From an uncultured Eubacteriales bacterium (lineage in GTDB: Bacteria > Bacillota > Clostridia > Lachnospirales > Lachnospiraceae), in assembly GCA_900548855.1 (NCBI GenBank), contig URMF01000002.1, forward strand, positions 1 through 64,000: DNA of 64,000 nucleotides, read 5' to 3'. Of the stretch, positions 1 to 8,654 are shown one piece after another (positions within the stretch are counted from its first letter, which is position 1; each line of letters begins with the position of its first letter). Below the pieces are notes generated by a model, which was given only the letters and a program-made list of their open reading frames with translations, was not told the origin of the DNA and ran no database searches. The position numbers and the translations under genes are program-made.

Positions 1-1005
1 CATGATAGCGCCGGTACCGTAATCAGCTAATACATAGTCAGACAGCCAGATTGGTGTCTTTGCGCCATTTAATGGGTTGATAGCATAGCTTCCGGTAAAT
101 ACGCCGGTCTTTTCCTTTGCCTGCATACGGTCTACGTTAGAACGCATGGAAGAATCGAAGATGTACTTCTCAACTTCTTCTCTGGTCTCATCTGTAGCAA
201 GGCTCTTAGCCAGCTTGTGCTCTGGAGCCAGTACCATGAAGGTTGCACCATACAGGGTATCAGGTCTTGTGGTGTAAACAGTGATTTTTTCATCTCTGCC
301 TTCGATTGGGAACTCAACCTCTGCACCATAAGATTTTCCGATCCAGTCAGTCTGCATCTTCTTAACCTTTTCAGGCCAGTCAAGCTGCTGAAGGTCATCA
401 AGAAGTCTGTCTGCATATGCAGTAATCTTTAACATCCACTGGCGTAGATTCTTCTTGGTTACCTCGCTGTGGCAACGCTCACATTTACCATCTACAACCT
501 CTTCATTTGCAAGACCGGTCTTACAGGATGGACACCAGTTAATCGGCATCTCCTTCTCATAGGCAAGACCTTCCTTGAACATCTTTACAAAAATCCACTG
601 TGTCCACTTATAATAATCCGGGTCGGTTGTATTTACCTCTCTGTCCCAGTCATAAATCGCTGCAATCTCATTAATCTGTCTCTTGATATTGGCTACATTC
701 TCTGCGGTGGAAATTGCAGGATGCACGCCATTCTTAATGGCATAATTCTCTGCCGGAAGGCCAAACGCATCCCATCCCATTGGATGAATCAGATAATAGC
801 CCTGCATCATCTTATAGCGGCTCCATACATCACTGATTACATATCCCCTCCAGTGACCTACATGAAGTCCGTTGCCGGACGGATAGGGAAACATATCCAG
901 ACAATAATATTTCGGCTTCTTGCCATCCTCCACATTAATTGGGTTCTCCTCCCATTTCTTGCGCCATTTTCCTTCAATTAGCTTGTGATTATATGCTGTT
1001 GCCAT
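1..1005 (-). CDS. leuS: Leucyl-tRNA synthetase, N-terminal 335 residues (runs off left edge)
   Basis: Cytoplasmic class I aminoacyl-tRNA synthetase that charges tRNA-Leu. The frame starts at the ATG at 1005, preceded at good spacing by TAGGAGG, and continues through base 1, so only the first 335 of the usual roughly 800 residues are present. The class I HIGH motif appears as HVGH at residues 48-51, after the typical DMFPYPSGNGL. A zinc-binding-type insertion has CPSC at 158-161 and CERC at 175-178, and the segment ends inside the editing domain (TTRPDTLYGATF is visible). The gene has its own promoter upstream (1113-1140). I see no T-box in the roughly 100-nt leader. Identification is very secure; the C-terminal half, including the KMSKS loop, cannot be checked here. 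Confidence 0.97.
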   Translation of the reverse strand, partial: MATAYNHKLIEGKWRKKWEENPINVEDGKKPKYYCLDMFPYPSGNGLHVGHWRGYVISDVWSRYKMMQGYYLIHPMGWDAFGLPAENYAIKNGVHPAISTAENVANIKRQINEIAAIYDWDREVNTTDPDYYKWTQWIFVKMFKEGLAYEKEMPINWCPSCKTGLANEEVVDGKCERCHSEVTKKNLRQWMLKITAYADRLLDDLQQLDWPEKVKKMQTDWIGKSYGAEVEFPIEGRDEKITVYTTRPDTLYGATFMVLAPEHKLAKSLATDETREEVEKYIFDSSMRSNVDRMQAKEKTGVFTGSYAINPLNGAKTPIWLSDYVLADYGTGAIM

Positions 1006-1112
1006 GGTAAAATCCTCCTACAGTAACATTCAGGGTATATCCCTCAATAAAAATCTGATTTCATTAAATCTTAAGGAAATCATTGGAAAAGCTTGAAATC
1101 CTTAGCTTTTTC

Positions 1113-1140
1113 ATTGTATCATACAATCTTATTTTGTCAA
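1113..1140 (-). promoter_or_regulatory. leuS promoter
   Basis: On the minus strand TTGACA (1135-1140) is followed after 16 bp by TACAAT (1113-1118). This predicts a leader of about 100 nt before leuS. Part of that leader can form a small GGG/CCC hairpin around 1030-1050, but no T-box consensus or other riboswitch core is visible. Confidence 0.7.
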
Positions 1141-1175
1141 GAATTCCCTGTAAAACTCCTTTTCTCCAAGCTGGC

Positions 1176-1200
1176 AATAGGTGTTTCGCAATCACCTATT
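1176..1200 (-). terminator. Hairpin at the end of the FtsX permease gene
   Basis: AATAGGTG (1176-1183) and CACCTATT (1193-1200) form an 8-bp perfect stem with a 9-nt loop. It overlaps the stop codon of the upstream permease gene (1196-1198). There is no long U-run on the minus strand, so it is a weak terminator candidate or a 3'-end stabilising hairpin. Confidence 0.35.
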
Positions 1201-2476
1201 TTCTCACTGCATCAATCGGCTTTAATTTTACCGCCCACCGGGCAGGAAAATAGCCTGCCAGAATACCTAATACTGTAGAAAACACCACTGCTGCAAGCAC
1301 AAGCCACCACGGTATCACCGCAAGCTGTGTCCCTTTTGGAAATTCCAAAAGCATGACGCCAAATTTATTTATCATTCCGCGGATTCCATAAGAAACAGCA
1401 ATCCCCACAATACCTCCCATTGCACCCAGAATTCCCGACTCAAGTAAAAACAGATATAACAATTCATCCAAATCACAGCCAAGCACCTTTAATATGCCGA
1501 TTTCATTTATGCGGTCATATACAGCTGTTGTCATGGTATTGCTGATTCCAATAACCGCCACCACCAGTGCAATCATACCAATTCCACCAAGCAGAAGCTG
1601 TACCACCTTCAGGGTCTTTTTCGCGGAATCCAGATATTCCTTTTCATTTTCTGTCTGAAATCCCATATCCTGAAGCTTCTTGACAACAGCATCCACCTCA
1701 TCCATATCATCTACAATTATCACTGCACTGCTGTAAATAAAATCCTTATATGCGTTCCCTTCTGAATCCACAGGCTGACCTGCGATATTCCCGTCGGGGC
1801 TTTTTCTTTTCAGATATCGGAGCAGGACATCCAAATCACAATATACGCTCTGGGATTCCATGGAATATGTATCGTCATTTCCCTCCATAACCCCGTCAAC
1901 AGCAAGCTTATCCGAAAAGCCACTGTCATCAAACCCAATCTTCACCTGAAGCTTTTTTCCAAGCATCTCCTTTGTGGTTTTACTTTCTGCCTCTGCAAAA
2001 CTACTGCCTGTATTTTCATTATAAAATAACCTCCCCATAAGATTTCCAAAGACCAGCTTTGGCTTTGTAGCTGCCCCGCTAAGCCCCGACCCTTCCACAA
2101 GCTCAAGCCGTTCCAGCTGCTCTGCAGGGATTCCGCACAGTCCGGCATAGCTGATATATTTATCCATCTGCATGACTACAAAAATCTCATACATTGGATA
2201 AACCGTCTCCACATGGGAAAGCTTGCTGAATTTCTCCATGGTGCGGTCCATCAGCATTTTGTCCTTACGCTTGCCGTTCTCCTCACCATACACTATAATC
2301 CGTCTTACTGTATCCCCGGTTTCATAATCTTTCAGCATTACATCCTTCACGCCAATTCCAATGGAAAGCAGCGATACAATAGAAATCACACCGATTGTCA
2401 CGCCCAGAACAGTCAAAATGGTACGGGTTCTTCTTCTCTTCATATTCATTGTGCATAACCGGAATATCCAACCCAT
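1196..2476 (-). CDS. MacB/FtsX-type ABC transporter permease (426 aa)
   Basis: Membrane permease of a MacB-like ABC system. The N-terminus is a short cytoplasmic basic stretch followed by a membrane helix (about residues 19-43). A large extracytoplasmic MacB_PCD-like domain follows, then three C-terminal membrane helices typical of FtsX (starting near residues 295, 345 and 390). The conserved phrase NEIGILKVLGC, seen just after the first C-terminal helix in this family, is present. AGGAGG precedes the ATG. The gene overlaps the upstream anchored protein by one base (TAATG), so the two are very probably translated together. Such systems usually move peptides or lipoproteins or act mechanically on the envelope; the substrate here is unknown. 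Confidence 0.88.
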   Translation of the reverse strand: MGWIFRLCTMNMKRRRTRTILTVLGVTIGVISIVSLLSIGIGVKDVMLKDYETGDTVRRIIVYGEENGKRKDKMLMDRTMEKFSKLSHVETVYPMYEIFVVMQMDKYISYAGLCGIPAEQLERLELVEGSGLSGAATKPKLVFGNLMGRLFYNENTGSSFAEAESKTTKEMLGKKLQVKIGFDDSGFSDKLAVDGVMEGNDDTYSMESQSVYCDLDVLLRYLKRKSPDGNIAGQPVDSEGNAYKDFIYSSAVIIVDDMDEVDAVVKKLQDMGFQTENEKEYLDSAKKTLKVVQLLLGGIGMIALVVAVIGISNTMTTAVYDRINEIGILKVLGCDLDELLYLFLLESGILGAMGGIVGIAVSYGIRGMINKFGVMLLEFPKGTQLAVIPWWLVLAAVVFSTVLGILAGYFPARWAVKLKPIDAVRK

Positions 2477-3399
2477 TAAAATTCCTCCTGAATCCGCTTC
2501 TTACGCTTCCATTTTCTGTACCCCTGCAAAGAAATCATTGCAATGACAATAACCACTATTCCTACAACTAAAATCAGCCTTCCTGCTCCGGTATGCTTCT
2601 CCTCCTCCTTTACCTTCTCCAGATTCTCATAAACCGGAGCTGTAATATCATTATCCGGATTTAACAGCTGTTCTAATTTCTCCTGCTTTTCCTGCTTGTT
2701 TCCCTGACTATCCTCATAGACAACCGTAATATAATTCATTCTCTGCGTTCCCTCTGACAAATGCTGCGCCGTTACGAGCATATCCACATTGCCGCTTTTG
2801 CCGGGCTCAATATTTCCAATGTAACTTTCCATTTCTGAAATGTTTTCACCAGATGTTTTCACCGTCACATTGTAAAGGGTTCCCTTACCCAGATTATTGA
2901 CCATACCAGTGATTTCCAGCTCCTCACCTAATGTAAAATCACCATTTATTACCAGGTCTGTAAGGGAATATCTCTGTTCTAACCGGATTGGAAGATAAAT
3001 GGCATCCTCCACCGTATAGGAGGAGCCATAATTATCCTCATAGGCAAGCTTAACCATGAGCTTATAGGACTTCTCCTCCAAACCCTCCGCCGCCTTCATC
3101 TGAAATACAAGGGTTTCCTCTGTTTCCGCATCTAACTGCTCCACATAATCCGTTCCTGCACCCTTTGCCGGCAGAAGCTCTCCTGCCTCCGAGAGAACGG
3201 TTACCTTCATATTCTTTATATTTTTCTTCGCCGTATTATAAAGGGTTAGTGAAAGCTGAAATTCTCCTCCCGCCGTTATCTCGTCTTCCTTTACCTTATA
3301 ATCCGTCACCATTACCTTAGGCTCTGCCGCCTCCACACTCACAGTACATACCGCCACAACAAAGCACACGGTCAGCAGCCATCTACATATTTTCTTCAC
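2476..3399 (-). CDS. Secreted, C-terminally membrane-anchored protein with CARDB-like repeats (307 aa)
   Basis: Begins with a GTG codon at 3399 preceded by GGGAGG. A signal peptide (KK at the start, hydrophobic core to about residue 22, cleavage near VEA-AEP) is followed by two beta-rich segments of roughly 110 residues. Their wording (ITAGGEFQLSLTLYNTAKK, then GEELEITGMVNNLGKGTLYN) resembles CARDB/S-layer-associated adhesion modules. A single membrane helix near residues 275-293 and a basic tail (KWKRKKR) anchor the C-terminus. It lies between the ATPase and the permease of one operon, so it is probably an extracellular accessory subunit. No catalytic motif is visible, and the CARDB call is by pattern only. 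Confidence 0.7.
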   Translation of the reverse strand: MKKICRWLLTVCFVVAVCTVSVEAAEPKVMVTDYKVKEDEITAGGEFQLSLTLYNTAKKNIKNMKVTVLSEAGELLPAKGAGTDYVEQLDAETEETLVFQMKAAEGLEEKSYKLMVKLAYEDNYGSSYTVEDAIYLPIRLEQRYSLTDLVINGDFTLGEELEITGMVNNLGKGTLYNVTVKTSGENISEMESYIGNIEPGKSGNVDMLVTAQHLSEGTQRMNYITVVYEDSQGNKQEKQEKLEQLLNPDNDITAPVYENLEKVKEEEKHTGAGRLILVVGIVVIVIAMISLQGYRKWKRKKRIQEEF

Positions 3400-3420
3400 A
3401 ACACATTCCTCCCATCTCGG

Positions 3421-4086
3421 CTATTCTTCGATTTTTCCGTCCGCAATCTTTACAATCCGGTCTGCTTCCCTTGCAAGGTCAATATTATGGGTAATCAGCA
3501 CCAGCGTCTGGTTCAGCTTCTTGACGGAATCCTGCAAAAGTGTAATAACCTCATTACCATTCTTTGAATCCAGCGCTCCTGTCGGCTCATCTGCCAGAAT
3601 CAGGGATGGACGGTTTGCCAGGGCTCTTGCGATTGCCGCCCGCTGCTGCTGTCCGCCGGACAGCTGGTTTGGCAGATGCTTTCTCCGGTCCTTTAAGCCC
3701 AGCATTTCCAAAATATGCTCTATGTACTCCCGGTCTGGCTTTCTGTGGTCTAAAAGAATCGGCATCTGGATATTTTCCTCCACCGTCAGCACCGGAATCA
3801 GGTGGTATGCCTGAAATACAAATCCAATCTTCCTTCTGCGGAACACAGACATTTCCTCATCATTTAATCTTGTAATGTCCTTATCATCAATGACAATCTT
3901 CCCACTGTTTGGCACATCCACACCACCCATTACATGTAAAAGAGTGGACTTACCGGAACCCGAAGCACCAACTACCGCTACGATTTCACCCTTTTCTATC
4001 GTCAGGTTCACATCATCAAGCCCCCAGACTCTTGTGTCTCCTTCCCCGTATATTTTTGTTACATGCTCTAATCTCACAATCTCCAT
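3421..4086 (-). CDS. MacB/LolD-type ABC transporter ATP-binding protein (221 aa)
   Basis: Cytoplasmic ATPase of the operon. Walker A GASGSGKST lies at residues 40-48, the Q-loop near 92 (FVFQAYHLIP), the signature LSGGQQQR at 142-149, and Walker B with its following residues LILADEPTG at 162-170. A switch histidine lies in LVLITHN. Length and motif wording are typical of the LolD/MacB/FtsE group. The ATG follows CAGGAGGAAGAGAAT. It sits 54 bp after the 785-residue permease and 21 bp before the anchored protein, so it very likely energises both permeases of this operon. Confidence 0.95.
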   Translation of the reverse strand: MEIVRLEHVTKIYGEGDTRVWGLDDVNLTIEKGEIVAVVGASGSGKSTLLHVMGGVDVPNSGKIVIDDKDITRLNDEEMSVFRRRKIGFVFQAYHLIPVLTVEENIQMPILLDHRKPDREYIEHILEMLGLKDRRKHLPNQLSGGQQQRAAIARALANRPSLILADEPTGALDSKNGNEVITLLQDSVKKLNQTLVLITHNIDLAREADRIVKIADGKIEE

Positions 4087-4140
4087 ATTCTCTTCCTCCT
4101 GTTATAAACAATTTTCCATTTTAACCATTTTTTCGACCTG

Positions 4141-6498
4141 TTAATCTCCGTCTGTTGTCAGGTCAGATGCCATATCCATCGGCAAACCTTTCAGTGGTAC
4201 ATAGACCGCACCGCATAACAGTAAACCGGATGCAATGACTCCCACTAGGATGGAAACCCAAGGAATTGCAAAATCTATAGGATAAAGAAGCCTTAAAACC
4301 AGATATAAATAATAGCTGATTCCCATTCCGACTGCGATTCCAAGGATATTGGCACCAATGGTTGTGGCAATTCCCTCTAACATAACCGTATACATCAGCC
4401 GTTTCTTTGACAGACCGATTACCCGCAGCTGGGCAAATTCCTTTCTTCGCAGGTGCAGATTGCTTGCAGTGGTATTGACAATATTCACACCACTTAAGGT
4501 AACCACAAAAAGCACCGCTAAAGCTACATATCGAACAACTTTTCTAAATTCAATACAGAAATATAATATCTCTCCATACATTGAAGAAGCACTGTCTGTT
4601 GTATACGAAAGCTCATTTAACAGTGCCAGCCCGCTTGAACTGATTTCCGTTCCCTCCATATGGAATTGAATTCCGGAAATTTCATTCTCTCCCATACCTG
4701 TAATTGCAAAATAATTTTCTAAAGGGACAATGGCTTTCAGAAACCCGTAGCCATAACCCTCACTTTCAATATCCACGATTCCTTCAATCGTATAAGACTT
4801 ATATTCCCCTGCCTCTATCAGCTCCTTCCGGGTAAATTCCAGAATCGAATATCCATTATACTTTGCATATGGGTCCTTTCCCTCTTTCTCCTCCTTCAAA
4901 GCCGCCGTCTCCCGTTCCTTCACCAGCGTCATGAATTTTTGCGGGTCGACAATATCAATGGTTTCCCCCACTTTATAATCCGTAACCGTATAATGACCAT
5001 ATGTGTAAGCTTCTATCAGTGTGTCCTCCTCCACGTGCACCACTGCCTCCGAGGCTCCAACTAAAACCAAACCATTTTCACTGATATCCAATGTTCCATC
5101 TATAAGCCGGTCTTCTAAATCCTGATAATCCTCTTCATCATATCCCATTAAATTTATAGCTGTTGCAAGGGATTCATGCTTTTTCTCCTCTTCATCCTTA
5201 AAGTTGTCATATAATTGCTTCCCTACATTTCCCATTGCAGTTTCCTTGTAATATTCCTCTGTAAATCGTCCAACCACTGCCTCCGGGCTCACCGCAGATA
5301 ATTCAGAGATATAAATCCTCTTTGCCTCTGTGATATTTCTCTCCGCAGCAATTTTCTCCAGAGCCTCCATTGGAGGGAGTGATGCCATCACTGCTTCGGC
5401 ATCGGATTCCATCCCAGGTGATATGACATTATAATAATACAACTGGTATTTTCCATCATGCTTTATAGCATCCTTCAGCATCTTGTTTATTATGCCTGTA
5501 TAACTCATCATCACAATAACTGCTGCCACGCCGATACCAATGGCAAACACGCTCTTAAAAAATCTTCCCGGATTCCGCATCAGGCTCTTATGGGCATATT
5601 CGCCCTCAACGCCAAAAAATCTTCCCATAATGCCCTTTCCTCTTGCTTTAATCCGTTCCTTCTTAATGCGGAACTCTCCACGCACTGCACTAATTGGAGT
5701 CATACGGTTTATAAATCTGCAGTTTTCCTGCATTACAAAATATAAATCTCCTAAAAATACAACTAGAATGATAGTTGCCGGAAGAATGTGAAAGCTTGCC
5801 GGATTATGAATAACCAGTCCCACAGCTGCCGAAACCGGATAACCCAGAACTACACCGACAGCCACACCGATAATTTCTAAAATGGCACCCATAATATAGA
5901 TAGCTGTCCGCAGCTGCCCCTTTGTCGCACCAATACAACGGAGGATTCCATAATCCTTAAGCTGTTCAAGCAGGCACAGCTGGATGGAATTCCTGATAAT
6001 CCCAACTCCGAATATCGCAAATATATATGCAATCAATATGACAAACATAACTACAATAAATATCAAATTATCTTCGCCATCATTAAAATAGTACATTGCA
6101 AGCTCAGAATTTAGTCTACCTGCAATATTGTACTCCTGCTCAAGTGACTGTAATGTCTCACTCATCTTATACGGATTATCAAGATTCACATATAGCGCAT
6201 TCTTACATAAGGTTTCTGTTTCATAATTATACCCCTCTCCCACATAGGCACTTTTTACATCCTCCCTGCTGATAACCGCATCAATCTGGCTCTGTGTCTC
6301 CGTATAGAGTACCAGGTCATAATCCGCCTCTTTTCTCACCGCAGCCCGCTGGTTCAAAAAATAGTCCAGCATCGTATTCAGTAATACAAACAGCACCAAA
6401 ACAGCAATTACCACACCTATTATGGTATTTATGCTTCGCTTCTTATTGTGCTTTAAATAGTATACTGCAAGCATTCTGTAATCTGTCATTCTGCCCAT
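4141..6498 (-). CDS. Large FtsX-family ABC permease with two FtsX modules (785 aa)
   Basis: First gene of the four-gene ABC operon. One helix near residues 20-42 leads into a short extracytoplasmic loop, then three helices (about 145-255), another helix at about 315-335, a long extracytoplasmic domain (about 340-640), and three final helices. This is the duplicated FtsX layout typical of large Firmicutes permeases. LRCIGATKGQLRTAI and LRVIGLSKKRLMYTV are the paired coupling-helix phrases of the two modules. The start could be the ATG at 6498 or the fourth codon, also ATG; AAAGGAAATGAGGG upstream fits either. The region just upstream (6499-6578) is AT-rich with no promoter I would defend. Substrate unknown. 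Confidence 0.88.
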   Translation of the reverse strand: MGRMTDYRMLAVYYLKHNKKRSINTIIGVVIAVLVLFVLLNTMLDYFLNQRAAVRKEADYDLVLYTETQSQIDAVISREDVKSAYVGEGYNYETETLCKNALYVNLDNPYKMSETLQSLEQEYNIAGRLNSELAMYYFNDGEDNLIFIVVMFVILIAYIFAIFGVGIIRNSIQLCLLEQLKDYGILRCIGATKGQLRTAIYIMGAILEIIGVAVGVVLGYPVSAAVGLVIHNPASFHILPATIILVVFLGDLYFVMQENCRFINRMTPISAVRGEFRIKKERIKARGKGIMGRFFGVEGEYAHKSLMRNPGRFFKSVFAIGIGVAAVIVMMSYTGIINKMLKDAIKHDGKYQLYYYNVISPGMESDAEAVMASLPPMEALEKIAAERNITEAKRIYISELSAVSPEAVVGRFTEEYYKETAMGNVGKQLYDNFKDEEEKKHESLATAINLMGYDEEDYQDLEDRLIDGTLDISENGLVLVGASEAVVHVEEDTLIEAYTYGHYTVTDYKVGETIDIVDPQKFMTLVKERETAALKEEKEGKDPYAKYNGYSILEFTRKELIEAGEYKSYTIEGIVDIESEGYGYGFLKAIVPLENYFAITGMGENEISGIQFHMEGTEISSSGLALLNELSYTTDSASSMYGEILYFCIEFRKVVRYVALAVLFVVTLSGVNIVNTTASNLHLRRKEFAQLRVIGLSKKRLMYTVMLEGIATTIGANILGIAVGMGISYYLYLVLRLLYPIDFAIPWVSILVGVIASGLLLCGAVYVPLKGLPMDMASDLTTDGD

Positions 6499-6578
6499 CC
6501 CTCATTTCCTTTGAATTTGCCAGGGCTGCCATATAGCATAAGAAATTAATATAAAAAAGCTTCTTAATGTATGGCAAC

Positions 6579-6608
6579 AAAAAAGCATAGCCCTTTCTGA
6601 CTATGCTT
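6579..6608 (-). terminator. Intrinsic terminator after the 169-residue membrane protein gene
   Basis: AAGCATAG (6583-6590) pairs perfectly with CTATGCTT (6601-6608) around a 10-nt loop. On the minus strand the stem is followed by a run of six T. It separates the 6.66-8.35 kb genes from the ABC operon. Confidence 0.8.
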
Positions 6609-6657
6609 AGTATATAGTATAAATATTACTTTCAAGTGACTTTAGAGAAGATTTTTC

Positions 6658-7167
6658 TTACGATTTTGTAAGAAAGGATAAAGTCATTTCAAACCTATTG
6701 TTCAGGAAGATAATCCATAACTTCAATGGGAACAGCATGCTCCCGGCAAAACGCCAAAAACCCCCGACATCATCTCCAATAATTGTTGCGGTAAAAGTAA
6801 TAAAATTATGGTTATATTTCCCCGCATCATGCATATTATCAAGATACACTTCATTATACCATTCACTGTATGATACATTAAGTTTCATATCTTCCTTGTA
6901 AAGCATTCCGTCCCTGACTGTAAGTATCACATCCATCTTCACATAGGATTTCGGACGAAGCTTTCGGGATTTTTTTATCATCCAGATACTAATGGGAATG
7001 ATACTCAAAAACTCAAGGCACATTAGAGGGAAAAGCAAGTAATATTCTGTTCTACACATTATAGCCAGGATGATGACAAATAAAACCAGCCATATCAAAA
7101 GGGGCGCCACTAAGCGCAGCTCATCTCTATCATTTGCAACATGCGTTGTCACTGTTACCCTGTACAT
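6658..7167 (-). CDS. Hypothetical two-helix membrane protein (169 aa)
   Basis: Not recognised. I chose the ATG at 7167 because GGAGG stands 8 bases before it; an in-frame ATG nine codons further upstream has no ribosome site. Two closely spaced hydrophobic helices (about residues 20-37 and 40-62) are followed by a basic stretch (KKSRKLRPKSY) and a mixed beta-rich domain. A third hydrophobic patch lies near the C-terminus (FPLKLWIIFL). This layout recalls small YcxB-like membrane proteins of Firmicutes, but that is a guess. The gene directly follows the DUF2262-type gene (30-bp gap) and ends at a clear terminator, so the two probably form a unit. Confidence 0.7.
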   Translation of the reverse strand: MYRVTVTTHVANDRDELRLVAPLLIWLVLFVIILAIMCRTEYYLLFPLMCLEFLSIIPISIWMIKKSRKLRPKSYVKMDVILTVRDGMLYKEDMKLNVSYSEWYNEVYLDNMHDAGKYNHNFITFTATIIGDDVGGFWRFAGSMLFPLKLWIIFLNNRFEMTLSFLTKS

Positions 7168-7197
7168 GTTTTCTACCTCCATATAATTATACAACCA

Positions 7198-8352
7198 TTA
7201 TCCTACAATATCTGCACCGCTAAAACATCCATTTTTATCAATATCAATCTCTATGCTGTGGTCGGTAAATATCCCATCACTATCAAACAGCAAATGAATC
7301 GCTCCGTCTGATTCTATTGTGATATCCGGATTCCCTATTCTTTGAATAAATTCTTCCTTTGTAATTTCACTGGCATCGTCAAGCCAATCATTTGCCAAAT
7401 CCAGTAATTCATTTGCAACATATTCTTTCACATCAGCATCCCATTTTTCAAGCTGCTGATATATTCCACTTAGTTTATTTAATTGAATATCCGCCATTAT
7501 CTCTCCCTCGTCAACATTCAAATAAACATTACACGATTCCCCTAAATAATCAAGTTCCCCTTTAAACCAATTATTCTTTCTGTCTAACTCAAATTTGCTT
7601 AACGGATTGTTTATTATAATCGGTTGCTCGTACCCTTCCTTTATTCTTTCCAAACGGTCATCGTTTACTTTTTTCAATACTTCACACACCATATAAGAAT
7701 TACTGATATTTTTATTTTTTCTCGCTTTAATATGATAGACCTGCATTTCTTTGAAATTATATTTAAGCTTTAAACGTGTATCTTTTTCTATCCAGGTAAT
7801 CGTCCCCCAGCTTGGGCTTAATGTATTGGTTTTCAAATCTATGCTGGCAATAAAGGTACATTTCGGCATTCTGTAATCTGCTATTGTTGCCCATCCATTT
7901 ACTTTATTCTTTATCAATATAATCATATCTGTAGTCTGTTCCTCAAATTCAGATTCAAAATCATAGATTGGAGCCAGCAACTGTTCTTTTATATCTTTTT
8001 CCAATACTTCATCTACATAATATGCTCTATATTTGTCATCTTTCTCTGAAATCTTTTCTCTCACCAAAATATGATACTGCTTTCCCTGCTGAAATTTATA
8101 TCTGTATTTAAAACCAAATAACTTTTTAGGCGCTAACCACTCCAGCCAATTGTACGCTATAGCTTTGGTATCAAGCAATTCTCCGGTTTTAACATTGAGT
8201 GCCATGTCAAAGCGGGCCCGTGCCTGGTAACAATTTTCAATCATAGGAAATCCACCGGAATATCCTCGTTCAAAACAGAAGCTTATCCGAACAATCAACT
8301 CTAATTGTTCTGTTTTAAATTGTTTTAAATATTCCTCTATATGGTTACCCAC
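7198..8352 (-). CDS. DUF2262-type protein of unknown function (384 aa)
   Basis: A soluble, probably cytoplasmic protein with no signal peptide or membrane helix. The last 140 or so residues match the pattern I associate with DUF2262: a helix rich in W and L (ANELLDLANDWL), then a short beta segment ending in DGAIHLLFDSDGIFTDHSIEIDID. The front part has two related beta-rich segments around residues 45-130 and 150-240; both carry an FxIxD-type strand and a YKxK(Y/F) strand followed by YHI, suggesting an internal duplication. Such proteins are often near polymorphic-toxin or phage-defence genes, but nothing nearby proves that role here. It forms a unit with the downstream small membrane protein. 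Confidence 0.65.
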   Translation of the reverse strand: MGNHIEEYLKQFKTEQLELIVRISFCFERGYSGGFPMIENCYQARARFDMALNVKTGELLDTKAIAYNWLEWLAPKKLFGFKYRYKFQQGKQYHILVREKISEKDDKYRAYYVDEVLEKDIKEQLLAPIYDFESEFEEQTTDMIILIKNKVNGWATIADYRMPKCTFIASIDLKTNTLSPSWGTITWIEKDTRLKLKYNFKEMQVYHIKARKNKNISNSYMVCEVLKKVNDDRLERIKEGYEQPIIINNPLSKFELDRKNNWFKGELDYLGESCNVYLNVDEGEIMADIQLNKLSGIYQQLEKWDADVKEYVANELLDLANDWLDDASEITKEEFIQRIGNPDITIESDGAIHLLFDSDGIFTDHSIEIDIDKNGCFSGADIVG

Positions 8353-8654
8353 AATCTTTTCCTCCCATCATTTCATTTACCGGACACTTGAACAACCACT
8401 AACTAGCAGCAATCCCAATAATATAATACATCACTGAAATCCATTTCCGCAAGCCTTTCACTGTTAATAAAAAAACACCTACACCTGGGGATACCACCTA
8501 TCTTGCTTCCATAAAGTGTTGGGTTTTTTCCTTCATCTATCTCTATTCTCTTTTAATATATCACATACAATTTTTACGTTTTAAATAAACTGACATGCTA
8601 TAGATTACTGATATTCCTGTAATATATCTCCTAAAAAACCTATTATATTTTTTT
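8353..8654. other. 302-bp intergenic stretch without a gene
   Basis: AT-rich spacer. Around 8473-8526 a short AACAC (8474-8478)/GTGTT (8516-8520) pair has T-runs on both strands beyond the stem, which could be a weak bidirectional terminator with a 37-nt loop. The stretch next to the lipoprotein stop codon (8616-8652) is a diverged copy of 15631-15667 and is listed separately. No small ORF with a ribosome site was found. Confidence 0.4.
8616..8652. repeat. 37-bp repeat, copy 1 (left flank of the LytTR/ABC block)
   Basis: Reads CCTGTAATATATCTCC then TAAAAAACCTATTATATTTTT. It matches 15631-15667 in the same orientation at 32 of 37 positions, and all five differences are transitions. It begins two bases beyond the stop codon of the solute-binding lipoprotein gene, and the two copies flank a block of about 7 kb. 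Confidence 0.55.

Noticed and set aside
132..981. Long open frames on both strands within leuS (132-416 minus in another frame, 469-981 plus)
   Set aside because: They lie over the well-conserved leuS frame, lack ribosome sites, and have no protein-like composition; leuS itself is open from 1005 to the edge.
1021..1112. Possible T-box leader of leuS
   Set aside because: The leader is only about 100 nt and the T-box consensus (GGTGGNACCGCG) is absent; the only one in the window is at pheST.
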